From positions 29,222,340-29,286,339 of the forward strand of contig CM055111.1 of the NCBI GenBank assembly GCA_029204225.1: 64,000 bases of DNA, given 5' to 3'. The notes beneath the pieces are model-generated. The model worked only from the letters and a program-made list of their open reading frames with translations. It was not told where the DNA came from and ran no database searches. This document shows, piece after piece, positions 11,663 to 21,960 of this stretch (position 1 is the first letter of the stretch; each line of letters opens with the position of its first letter). Position numbers and translations under genes: made by a program. The DNA is from Diphasiastrum complanatum. Lineage: Eukaryota; Streptophyta; Lycopodiopsida; Lycopodiales; Lycopodiaceae.

Positions 11663-12245
11663 TGTTAGGACGTGCCTAATCCGCCGCTCTTGTAATCTGT
11701 GATTAGTCTTAGATTGCTTAATCTATCTAATCAGAAATGTTACTCTGAATATATGCAGTTGCTAGATGCACTAACGATACAAGAAGATACAAATAGACAA
11801 AATACAGAATAGAGAAATCCGCTGGTGAGCGAGACATTGTAAGCAGGATCCACAGAGGTCCAAGGAGTCCGCCAGTAAGTGAGACACTATTTGTGGGAGA
11901 ACATCGTTTTCTCTCACACCAATGCGCTGTGTGGGTCTGTCACGCAGTGCTTGAACAAAAGAGAATCAATAGATGATGTTGTAGCTATTATGCACATATC
12001 ATTCTAAATTGTCTGATCTCGATTGAATTACTGCCTACTTATTGTTCGTGTATCTCATTCGCTCGTTTTATCTATTCCGCACATAGGTTCAATCTTGTTG
12101 AATGCTAAGTTATTTTAAACGTAGGTCAGCAGTGTCTGTCTACATTCTGGAGGACTAAAGGAATGATATAGTAGACAATGACCAACAATCATATCCGAAC
12201 TCCATCCGAATATATTCACTTTTCATTCGTATCGACTCGCATTCA
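11663..12245 (+). mobile_element. 5' LTR of a copia element
   Basis: Starts TGTTAGGACG and ends ATTCA just before a TGGTATCAGAG primer site at 12250. No matching 3' LTR is present because the element is truncated near 16.7 kb. The LTR contains direct repeats around 'cgctggtgagcgagacattg' and 'cgccagtaagtgagacac' (about 11820 and 11869). Confidence 0.7.
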
Positions 12246-12249
12246 TGAA

Positions 12250-12323
12250 TGGTATCAGAGCTTGATTCCCAACAAATATATCATAGTCTGGTTCCCTCTT
12301 CATCTCATCAGTGGTATCAGAGC
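12250..12323 (+). other. Two initiator-Met-tRNA primer-binding-site copies
   Basis: TGGTATCAGAGCTTG at 12250 and TGGTATCAGAGCAATAG at 12312 are 62 bp apart. Plant copia elements use TGGTATCAGAGC next to the LTR. The first is best placed; the second is either a duplicate or marks a different LTR end. Confidence 0.7.
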
Positions 12324-12440
12324 AATAGACTCGGTAATCAGAACTTCTTATAGTCTGATTTAGTCGCAAAGCTATCGAATCCAGGAGGCAAAGCATTCAA
12401 GACAAAGAACCAGTAACAAGTGAGAACAAAGTTCAAGGCA

Positions 12441-14209
12441 ATGGCTTCAATAAGCAGTTTACAATCAAAGATCTATACAATCCTCGACTCATCAGGGTCT
12501 AACTTCCTAGCATGGAAGGTTAAGACCTCTCTTATACTAAAGGGAGAAAGATTATTTCCCTGGGTAGGTGGCACTGAAAAAATGCCAGCAACTACAGGCA
12601 AGGAGCTACGAGAATGGAGAGAAAAGAACGACAAGGCAATAGCCGTGTTGTCATCGTCCATCGAAGATAGTCTCACACTTGACCTGGCTACACTCTCCAA
12701 TGCAAGAGAGATGTGGAATACTTTACTCGTAAGATTTCAAACAAAATCACGTAGTCAAATCATGCTTCTTGAAGATCAGCTGACAAACTTGCAATGGGAT
12801 GGCAAAGACCTCACCTCCTTTATCAGAAAGATAAAGGATCTGTTCCTTTCACTACACAACGCCGGAGCAGAGAATACAGTATCAGCAGAGAAGCAGCTTA
12901 CCTATCAACTATGACACTTGAAAAGATAGTGATCGAGATTCGAGAGGAAGTCGAAGCTCGTGAGCACCTTGATCACAAAGACGCTTCTGATCAAGCTCTC
13001 TACAAAAACAAAGAAAAGCCAAAAAAACAATTCAAGCCTAAGAGGGAGTCAGGATCGAGACCAACAAGCAGAGGGAGCCAACAAAGGCAGATGGAAGAAC
13101 AAAGGAAAGCCGAAACAATAGAATGGCGACAATAAGATATGCGTGAGATGCAAACGCGAAGGACATACTGTCGATTCGTGCAGGCTCAATTCGAAGATTG
13201 AGTGTATCCATTGTCACAAGAAGGGTCACGCAGCCATGGACTGTTACCAAAACCCAAGAAACAAACAAACTCAAGGCAAGCGAGAGAACAATAATAGTTC
13301 GTCCTACGTCAAAGAGCCAGAAAGCTCGAAGATGGGTGAAGAAAGAACAAATCATGAAAATTTAATTGCCTACATTTGTGCAGACATGTGTGCAGTATCG
13401 ACACCTAACACGCAGGAGGTAATCCTTGATTCAGGAGCAACCTTACACTTCATTACATCAAGATGGATAATGTCTGACTTTCGGAGTGTAGATCCATCAA
13501 GATTTATTATTCTTGGAAAAGGATCGAAACATCAAGTGAATGGTATTGGGTCGCTATGGCTCAACACAAACGACAGAGACAGACGACTCGAAGACGTTCT
13601 GTTCGTACCTATACTATAGTAGGACTTGCTATTAGTAGCAAGAATAACAGATGCTGGGATGTGTGTGATGTTCTTAGACGAAGCATGCAATGTCATTAAT
13701 GCAGGCACCAGTACATTGATTACACAAGGTAGAAGAAAAGACAACCTGTATCACTTGAGTACGCCTACTACAGATCAAGTAGATCAAACCCATGATGATT
13801 TGTTAGATATTCTATGGCACATGAGACTATGCCATATGAACTCAATGACATTGTATCAAGCAAGCCATCATGGAGCTATCACATGGGTGAGCATCTCGAA
13901 TGCAACTAGTTTAATGACCTGTGATGCATGTATAAAGGGTAAGATGTCCCAGATGCCATTTACCAGAGACTCCTACGGAACAACAAAGATTTTGGAGCTA
14001 GTACCTTTGGACATCTGTGGACCTTTTGATGTGATCTCAGTAGGAGGCTCGAAATACTATATCACCTTTATTAATGATTATAGTAAGTTCGTCCGAGTCT
14101 ACTTCATTTACAATAAATCAGATGCATTCGACAAGTTCACAGAATATGTGTGCTGGACAAAAAGATGCACAAAAGACAAGGTGAAGCAGATCATAACAGA
14201 TTGAGGTGG
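12441..14209 (+). pseudogene. copia gag-protease-integrase, truncated and split
   Basis: Gag begins MASISSLQSKIYTILDSSG with GSNFLAWKVK, the usual copia gag start, and continues to RFQTKSRSQIMLLEDQLTNL. After a frame change come two zinc knuckles (CKREGHTVDSC and CHKKGHAAMDC). The protease active site is ILDSGATLHF. The integrase part includes RLCHMNSMTL, CDACIKGKMSQMPF and LDICGPFD to FINDYSKFVRVYF. It ends at GGE where a gypsy element has inserted at 14215. The frame resumes at 16606 for about 35 codons (NRFTDLCNDRGIIHKRT to QHNGVAV). Reverse transcriptase and RNase H are absent, and in-frame stops occur at 12912 and 13617. Confidence 0.85.
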
Positions 14210-14214
14210 AGAAT

Positions 14215-16605
14215 TGTTAAAATCTCCATCGTCATGCCGGTCATTGCTAAGGTACAAACAAGTGACGAACGCTACGTTACCACCCAACCATAGAGGTACT
14301 GCCACCTCACCCCCATGCACTGGAGCTACAGACCACCATCAAGCAAGCTCAGATATGATGTAAGCCATGGTGTCCCATACCACCATGCCTTACCCTCGAC
14401 CCCCACCTACCTACATCCTGAGGCCTAGATACTTGTCTTGACCTGACCACTAGTGGAAGAGCTCTTCATTCTCCAGGAGAGAATGAATACCCAGCTCATG
14501 GAGATCCACCTCTATATACATAGTCCAGGTGGGTCATCTCCGTCCATAGGAGTCACGCATGACTAACGACACGCGACAGTTGTGCACACTGACGCGGGTC
14601 CATAACAACGAGTCACCGCGTGCCAATGAGACATTGACACATGGCACCCAAAAAACATGATGAACCCCAACCCCAATCGGAAGATCTAGCTGATACACGA
14701 CCATGTTGATTTTCTTTACAACCTTATAAAGTCCGCTATATTGAGGAGATAGATTATGGCATTTTCCCATCCGGAGTACCTTTGAATCCTTAGAGATTTT
14801 AAGATACACCCAGGTTCCGACCTCAATATCCCGAGGTGATCGACCGCGGTTAGCATAAAACTGAGCTCTATCCTGAGCGGTTTTCATGCTTTCTTTGGCC
14901 ACTAGCAGCATTTCTTCAATATCTTGCAGGAAATCTACTGCAGCTTGCACCTTGAGACCTTTGAGACCGACAGAAACTGGAGAACGCGGCTGAAAGCCAT
15001 ACATCAACATAAAAGGACTGAATCCGATGGCAGAATGCTTAGTACTATTGTGTGCAAACTCAACCAAAGGGAGATACTTTTCCCAACCAGACTGTCGGTG
15101 AGAAACGTATGCTCTAAGCATATCCTCCAACGTCTGGTTGACTCATTTTGTCTGCCCATCAGATTCTGGGTGATCTGAAGAACTAAGACTAAGGGTTGTT
15201 TCAAGTTTTTCAAAAACTGCTTGCCAGAACTTGCCAGTGAACTTGGAGTCGCGATCACTAACAATACCATTTGGCAAACCATACAATCTGAACAACTTTT
15301 CAACAAAAAACTGGGCTAGTTCAGAATTTTTGACAGTTAATTTAGTTGGTATAAATTGCACCATCTTGGTTAGCCTGTCAACTACCACCCAAATAACATC
15401 GTGATCACTCCGGGTTTTAGGGAGTCCAACCACAAAATCCATTGAAATACTTTCCCATTTCTTATTGGGAATTTCCAAGGCATGTAAAAGACCCACAACT
15501 TTGAGTCTTTCTGCTTTGTTTTGTTGGCATTGTTCACAACTTTGAACGTATGCCTCCACATGACCTTTCATCTTAGGCCAGAAGAAATTTTGCCTAACAA
15601 GGTCAAGTGTCCTCTGTATGCCTGGGTGACCAGCACAAGGGTTGTCATGACACTGCTGCAGGATTTGGGCCCGCAAGTCTTCCATATCCGGCACACAAAC
15701 CTTTCCCTTTCGGAAAAGCAGGCCATTCCTTATGGAATAGTCTTCAAGTAACTTATCATTACGGGATTGCTTGGGATCCTGCATCCCAAGGTCATCACTA
15801 GATCTAGAATTAAAAAAAAATTTCGACTTCCAAAGCTCAAAATAAGGCCAAAAACGAAATCGGTTTTTGAAGTTTTAAAAACCGTAAAACATTCAAAAGA
15901 AACCGACTACTACCACAAAACGACCTTAGATTGAGATGAACCAAAAAGCAAAGTTGTTCAGATCGATTCAACAAAATCAACTAAGCCTTCAAAAACATCA
16001 GCTAAAAGCTCAAACCAAACAATAATATAAGTTAGTGCGATTGCACCTTATTCACAATGATCGGTGGCTCTGATACCAACTGTTAAAATCTCATCGTCAT
16101 GCCGGTCATTGCTAAGGTACAAACAAGTGACGAATGCTACGTTACCACCCAACCACGGAGGTACTGCCACCTCACCCCCGTGCACTGGAGCTACAGACCA
16201 CCATCAAGCAAGCTCGGATCTCATGTCAGCCATGGTGTCCCATATCACCATGCCTTACCCTCGACCCTCACCTACCTACATCCTGAGGCCTAGATACTCA
16301 TCCTGACCTGACCACCAGTGGAAGAGCTCTTCATTCTCCAGGAGAGAATGAATACCCAGCTCATGGAGATCCACCTCTTTATACATAGTCTAGGTGGGTC
16401 ATCTCCCTCCATAGGAGTCACGCACGACTAACGACACGCGGCAGTTGTGCACGCTGACGCGAGTCCATAACAACGAGTCACCGCATGCCAATGAGACATT
16501 GACGCGTGGCACCCAAAAGACCTATAGCTCCAGATCAGCGTTCCGTCCCATAACTGAGACCGTCACCTTAAGTTTCTTGTTGCATACCCTTATGGGTACG
16601 TAACA
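14215..16605 (-). mobile_element. Internally deleted gypsy element nested in the copia integrase
   Basis: Flanked by a 5-bp target duplication AGAAT (14210-14214 and 16606-16610), which restores the copia reading frame. The right LTR is 16081-16605 (TGTTAAAATC to GTAACA). The left LTR matches it from 14215 to about 14656 and then stops, having lost the last 90 bp or so together with the polypurine tract. On the - strand, TGGTATCAGAGCCACCG beside the right LTR is the primer site. Only integrase remains inside: gag, protease and reverse transcriptase are gone, so it is a deletion derivative. Confidence 0.85.
14657..15784 (-). pseudogene. gypsy integrase, catalytic Glu lost
   Basis: The - strand frame opens with NGLLFRKGKVCVPDMEDLR. 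A zinc-binding HHCC region (GHPGIQRTLDLVRQNFFWP, then SCEQCQQNK) follows, then the core SMDFVVGLP, DRLTKMVQFIPT and VSDRDSKFTGKFW. The normal DGQTE-R is here DGQTK followed by a TGA stop at about 15140, so the third catalytic residue and continuity are both lost. After the stop the frame resumes (LEDMLRAYVSHRQSGWEKYL) and runs into the C-terminal region (VYLKISKDS, LSPQYSGLYKVVKK, VHHVFWVP). Confidence 0.85.
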
Positions 16606-16711
16606 AGAATACATCTCAAACCGATTCACTGATTTATGCAATGATCGAGGAATCATTCACAAAAGGACAACATCCTATACACCACAGCACAATGGTGTTG
16701 CTGTACATTTA
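16606..16711 (+). pseudogene. Continuation of the copia integrase after the nested gypsy
   Basis: Resumes in frame after the duplicated AGAAT with SNRFTDLCNDRG and YTPQHNGVAV, then ends at a stop and unrelated sequence. Confidence 0.8.
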
Positions 16712-17143
16712 GAATAATAAGTGTGAGGGCACTGGCATCCTGCGTGTGTAAGCCCAACCCAATGAGCATGCAAATTGGCTAGGTAGAACTTGAATAAAAG
16801 ACTTGGGGCCTAAATAGAATAAAATAATAAAAAATTCCATGGTCCTAAGTTGAGGGAATCTCACATGAATCATGTGAGTTTGGTCCTTTTTTTATTGAAC
16901 CATTAGATTGTAATCATTTTAGTTTGATTACAATTTGAAAGGGCCAATGAGAGCCAAGATGGCCTCCCCTCTCAACTATATAAGGAGGCCATTTTCCATT
17001 GTAAAACATCATTTCTTTTCTTAATAAACCTCTAGCTCTTTCTATTTCTAACTCCATATCTAGCTATCTGTCTCTCTCCTTCCTTGGTTGGGACCGAATA
17101 GTTTAGGGAAGGTGCTCGGGCCTCCCAAGCCTTTCCTAACCAA

Positions 17144-17145
<2 letters not shown>
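16712..17145 (+). mobile_element. LTR-like segment with promoter, origin unclear
   Basis: After the copia fragment there is an LTR-like stretch beginning TGTGAGGGCACTGG, with CTATATAAGGAGGCC near 16976 as a TATA box and AATAAACC near 17023 as a possible poly(A) signal. It leads into the CT modules. No internal domain can be tied to it. Confidence 0.4.
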
Positions 17146-17241
<96 letters not shown>

Positions 17242-17394
17242 GTTGGGATAGAATAGCTTTGGGTAGGCGCTCGAGCCCCCAAAGCCTTTCTCAACCTAGG
17301 AATTCCCTCTCTCTCTCTTCTCTCCTCTCTCTAAGTAGTGACCGAATAGTTTGGGGAAGGTGCTCGGGCCTCCCAAACCTCTCGCTACCTGGAG

Positions 17395-17477
<83 letters not shown>
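17088..17477 (+). repeat. Three related modules separated by CT microsatellites
   Basis: A module of about 55 bp (TTGGGACCGAATAGTTTAGG, then GGTGCTCGGGCCTCCCAA and CCTAACCAAGG) occurs at 17088, again more diverged at 17243, and at 17337. Each is followed by a CT tract: 94 bp of (CT)n at 17146-17239, a short impure tract at 17308-17333, and about 80 bp at 17397-17477. Confidence 0.8.
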
Positions 17478-17480
<3 letters not shown>

Positions 17481-17545
17481 TGCTATGCAGGTGAAGGCAA
17501 TGTTGCCACTCCCAACGACGAACCTCTATGCTACATTGACAACAC

Positions 17546-17546
<1 letters not shown>

Positions 17547-17610
<64 letters not shown>
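17547..17610 (+). repeat. (CA)n microsatellite
   Basis: About 32 uninterrupted CA units. Confidence 0.95.
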
Positions 17611-17612
<2 letters not shown>

Positions 17613-18310
17613 TCAAGACCAACACCGATAATCTAAAACTAGATAACTGATATGAAGAAACCGAAGGGAATCATATGGTGGAAAAACAGGCCCAACCATA
17701 CCTGGATCGAATGTATCAACGAGCCCCCAAGCTATGGACCACAAAAAACTCAATATGAGAGAGATTTCACACAAAACTCAATAGGAGAGAGGTTTCACAC
17801 TAGCAGTATGTAGCTACAATCACCAAAATCAAGCATTCATTAGTGGGATACCTTTGAGTATACTTATACCCTCCAAGGCCCCTCTATCACTAGTAGTGAG
17901 TTGTGACACCTCACCAGACACATCAACTACCTGACTGGGCCACCTCATCCACTTCTCCTATGACTAATTATTAGATTCATACCAATCCACCATCTTGAGT
18001 TTTAGGCCTCTAATAATTAATTATGACTTTTATACCATGAGGACCCCAACCCCTCATAATCATAATTAATTTATGGCTTTATATATGCCTACTGACCTCC
18101 TTACAAGATGATAATATGAGATCAGTCCATATGTGGGCATCACACACACCACACATACCACTAAAGAGAGGTCTCTAGCAAAGATGTATTCTCATTTGCT
18201 CTTTATAGTTAGTGTCAAGCAACGAATATCCCACTAAGCATTTCATGTGGAAAGTGAATGATGATTGACATTTACCTCTAAATGCATAACATTTCCACAC
18301 ATAGAGATTG
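17611..18310. other. Non-coding stretch, no gene seen
   Basis: Contains a near-duplicate of 'agagatttcacacaaaactcaata' and 'agaggtttcacactagc' (about 17758-17805), and LTR-like wording (TGACACCTCACCAGACACATC). No coding motif. Confidence 0.3.
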
Positions 18311-18545
18311 GTGTGCAGGGGGTGGGCCAACCTACCTATATTTGATTATGTCCAAACCCATCAGTCGATAATACCAAGACTCCACATGGGGACTGGTGGG
18401 CAGGGAGTGGGCCATCCTAGCTATATTTGATAATGTCCAAACCCACGAGTTGATAATATTAAGGGGATCGGTGTGCAAGGGATGGGGCACCCTAGCTATA
18501 TTTGATTCTATCCGAACCCACGAGTTGATAATACCAAGAATCACT
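18311..18545 (+). repeat. Three tandem copies of an approximately 80-bp unit
   Basis: Units start near 18311, 18394 and 18470. Shared words are GGTGTGCAGG or GGTGGGCAGG, GGGCCANCCTA, CTATATTTGAT, TCCAAACCCA and GATAATACCAAG. Confidence 0.85.
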
Positions 18546-18689
18546 AAATAATGTATATATGCGAATCAAATCCCAAGAAGTACTATATATGCATATTGAT
18601 GGTCGATTTTCATATTGCCAACATAAAAGCAAATAGACTAGTGAGCACTCACACTACCATACCATTGTTGTGGTGGGTGTCAAGGCACT

Positions 18690-19388
18690 CGTTGATTAAG
18701 GCATCTGTCGAGTTGGATAAAGACTTTCTGCAAAAGGTATTTGGCAATCATTTACAAGTGATGAAGACCGATTTTTATCCACCATGCCCCAATCCTGAGC
18801 TCGCAATGGGATTGCGTGCACATTCAGATCCAGGTGGAATTACAATTTCACTGCAAAGCCTAGAACCAGAAGCATAATTCTTGCAAGTACTTCATGAAGA
18901 TTGTTGGTTGTTTGTGAAGCCTCTACCAAGTGCATTTGTTGTAAATCTAGGTGATCAAATGCAAGTATGTCCAATATGATTATTGTTGAGACAATATGTT
19001 TGTATGTGTTATTGATGCTTTTGATGACAAACACAAATGCTAACAAATTAGGCCATGGCATCCATATCATTCAGGTTTTAACCAACGAAAGGTACAAAAG
19101 TGCTGAGCATCGAGTAGCTGCAAGCTCTCATGCCTTGCGCATATCCATCCCTTCATTCTACAACCCATCACTTGATGTTCGCATCGCTCCTCTCATTGCC
19201 TCGAGCAAAGGTGGTTGCATGTATATAGAGAGCACATTTGGTGAGTATTTGAAATATTTATATTCCTCAAATGTCAATCCAGGCAAAAGCCATCTTGAAA
19301 AGTTTTGGCTCCTTGAGAAGACCAATGCCATCAATGCCTTGGAAGAAGAAAAAGAAGAAGGGACTAATACTTGTGCTGCAAAAGCATG
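18690..19388 (+). pseudogene. 2-oxoglutarate/Fe(II) dioxygenase C-terminal half, broken by a stop
   Basis: Coding similarity starts about LIKASVELDKDFLQKVFG and runs through TDFYPPCPNPELAMGLRAHS. HSD supplies the first His and Asp of the iron site. A TAA at 18875-18877 interrupts the usual strand before LQVLHEDCWLFVKPLPSAF, after which VVNLGDQMQ is intact. A GT-AG intron follows (18965-19074), then RYKSAEHRVAASS, which supplies the distal His, and RISIPSFYN, the RxS substrate clamp. The C-terminus has EYLKYLYSS. This is the DOXC-type plant family that includes flavonoid and hormone oxygenases. The N-terminal half is not found. Because residues are well preserved apart from the stop, inactivation looks recent; a sequencing error cannot be excluded. 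Confidence 0.75.
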
Positions 19389-19660
19389 AATATAAATGAC
19401 GTTTTACATAGTCTTGCCATGCAATTAAAAATATTGTCCTTTGTTGTGAAATTGGTGTGGGAAATACCAAAACCTTTTCACTTGATAGTTTCATATCTTG
19501 TTTGGGTATTGTGGCTATTCCTTGGATGTGTGGGTGTGCTAACATTATGAAAAGTTACTTGACCTTAAATCCTAGTTAAAAATCTCATTATCCATCAAAT
19601 TTTAAATATGTCCATCACAAGATACTTTCTTATTTTTAAATATGAAATTTTTTTATGCAT
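19389..19660. other. 3' flank of the dioxygenase pseudogene
   Basis: AT-rich, nothing recognised. Confidence 0.3.
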
Positions 19661-19664
19661 ATGT

Positions 19665-20185
19665 AAAAAGCTAGCACGTTGACGTGTTAGCCTACAACAA
19701 CAATAGAAAAATGGATTTCTTTTCTTAATTTTTTTCTAATTTTATAAATTTAATGTTTTTTTTGGAGTCAATTTAGCTACCACGCCGGCGTGCTAGGTAA
19801 GTTTGCTTCAAATTTTTTTTAGTTTGATGCTAGTACGCCTGCCCGTCCGTTGGCGGGCAAATTCAAAATATAAGGCTTCACGTTTTTAAAAATAACCCAA
19901 TTTCTTTTAGTATATATAGATTGTTAAAAAAATTAATATTCTTCTTTTTTGACTTTTTTTTTTAAAGGTTAGCATATCAACGTGCTAGCCTTTACAACTC
20001 TATAGCCACTTTTTCCTAATATGAATAAAGTTATATTTAAAAGGTACAAAATGCCTTTTGATGGACCTATTTAAGTGTCTTTGCTACCTCTTAGATAAAG
20101 GTTTATTTTAATTATGAGAAAAAAATTATTTTCTTTTTGGAATATATTTTTGTAGCCTATCACACCATGCTAGCTTTTATAGCTT
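19665..20185. repeat. Cluster of GCTAGCACG-type short palindromes in AT-rich DNA
   Basis: GCTAGCACGTTGACGTGTTA at about 19670, GCTACCACGCCGGCGTGCTA at about 19774, TTAGCATATCAACGTGCTAG at about 19968 and TATCACACCATGCTAGC at about 20158 are variants of one imperfect palindrome. They alternate with T-rich tracts. This looks like the subterminal repeats of a DNA transposon, but no target duplication was found. Confidence 0.5.
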
Positions 20186-21064
20186 CATAAACATTTTTCC
20201 TTAATCAAAATTAAAGGCTAACAAAGTGTCTTTTGATGGACCTAATATTTAAAATTTGATGGCTAGTGCTACCTTTTTGTTGAATCATGAGCAGAGAGAA
20301 ACTTGCAAAATGGCAAGGCCCTCATCAATAATAAAAGTTTATACATGTTGGATATTTTTGTGATGGGATCTAGAAAAGGCTGTATAACCTACTAAATGAA
20401 CTAGACAATTTTTACATTTGAAAGGAAGACACGTTTAAGTTTGCTTGTAAGGCAAATGCTATTTGAATGCTAAAAAATTAAGAAAATAGATATGTAACAT
20501 GTAATTTAAAGAGTCAAATATTTAAGAAAGTAAATAACTAGAAACCAATGTATGGCAATCCATAACAAATCATGAAACTAGCAACAATGCCATTGCTTGT
20601 TGACTTTATCTTGTTGCTCACTTTTCTAATGTTGGCAAGGGAGATGACGAGCAAAGAACCACCCATCTTTCATACTTGGCCAATAAGTATAAAATGGGCT
20701 ATTGCAACTAGATTGGCCTAGTTTGGATCCTTGCCATGCCATTGGTCTGTTTTCCAAAGGGCAAGTACTCAACATGCAATGCAAGGTCCCCATGGGACTT
20801 CTAGTGAACATCAAATGAGCACACCTTCACTTGTCCCTATGTGGCAAAGGGCTCCTACGATCAACTACCACAGTGGCAAAACAAACTAAGTGTGTTATGG
20901 GGATGTCCATTTATTTCTAGTGGAATCATTAAAAAAAACATGTGAGATATAAAACGAAAATCCAAAAGTAGAACGCATGCACCTTTCTATGCTCACCCCC
21001 TTACTTGGACATAGTGACGTTTCACAAAAGCACGGGTTGTTGAACGGATCAGGGAGTTTGCATA
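20186..21064. other. Non-coding stretch, no gene seen
   Basis: AT-rich DNA without motifs I can name on either strand. Confidence 0.3.
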
Positions 21065-21182
21065 TTTCTCAAAAATCAGGTCTTAAAAAAAAAACGAGTC
21101 ACCCATTCTCTCAGGTGAAAAGACTTCTCAAAAATCAAGTCTTAAAAAAAGAACGAGTCACCCATTCTCTCAGGTAAAAAGA
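21065..21182 (+). repeat. 60-bp tandem duplication
   Basis: TTCTCAAAAATCAGGTCTT and TTCTCAAAAATCAAGTCTT, each followed by an A-run, ACGAGTCACCCATTCTCTCA and GGT, lie 60 bp apart. Confidence 0.9.
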
Positions 21183-21298
21183 TGATGTAGGTTAATGTGA
21201 CGTCGGGTGAGGGGGTGAGCATGGAAAGAGCCCCATTACCTCCCTTCCTTTAGAGCACACCCAAAAATTTAGGTGAATAGTATAGACCTAAACTCACA

Positions 21299-21301
<3 letters not shown>

Positions 21302-21332
<31 letters not shown>

Positions 21333-21411
21333 CTCTCTCTCTCTCTCTCTCAACTCACATTATTGCTATAACCATAAAACCTTAAAAAATTTTAAAATAA
21401 AAAAATCAGTG

Positions 21412-21456
<45 letters not shown>

Positions 21457-21457
21457 C
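21302..21457 (+). repeat. Compound microsatellites (CA)n(CT)n and (CT)n(TA)n
   Basis: CA then CT at 21302-21351, and CT then TA at 21411-21457, separated by AT-rich sequence. Confidence 0.95.
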
Positions 21458-21821
21458 ATGATGCAATCCTCTCCTTTTCTCTCTCGCCCTTTTATACCTT
21501 TCTCTCTTTTTAAAAAATTCTCTTTATATAAATTTCTAAAGTCACATGTTCTCTCTAAAGATTTTTAAATGCACATGTCATTTTCAAGCATTTCAAATAA
21601 ATTTTAGGGCAAACGTGCACCAATGAAAAAAGACAAAATCCTTTTTTAATATCATTGCGCGGGCACACGCGAGCGCACACACACACACACGCGCCATGTT
21701 GTTGCCTTACAAATCTCAGCACTTGTTCCAATGCCAGCCCAGGATGTTACATATATCCAGTGAGAATTGATGGAAAATACTTGGTTTCAGCAGCTGGAGT
21801 TGGCGATGTGATGATTGCGCG

Positions 21822-21960
21822 ATGGAGCTGCTTACTGGAGCTGTTCCACCGCTCATGGCAATGAGCGAGAGCCTGGCATGCCGGAGGACTTTTGGAAGCC
21901 GCTCGTGCGTTCTGAGAAGATATCTGCTGTCGGGCGGAGCGACTGAAATATTTAATAAGG
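21822..21960 (+). CDS. Candidate 5' exon with transit-peptide-like sequence
   Basis: A GC-richer island encodes MELLTGAVPPLMAMSESLAC, then RRTFGSRSCVLRRYL to TEIFNK, ending at AAG|GTTATG, a fair splice donor. It is rich in Ser, Arg and Ala with few acidic residues, as in organelle-targeting leaders. It could be the first exon of the LysM gene downstream, but I cannot connect the phases, because the LysM exon needs a phase-2 donor. This is speculative; the alternative is chance coding potential. Confidence 0.25.

Noticed and set aside
17088-17636. Long open frame rich in Ser-Leu repeats and His-Thr repeats
   Set aside because: It is the translation of CT and CA microsatellites in an LTR-like region; no domain or composition of a real protein.
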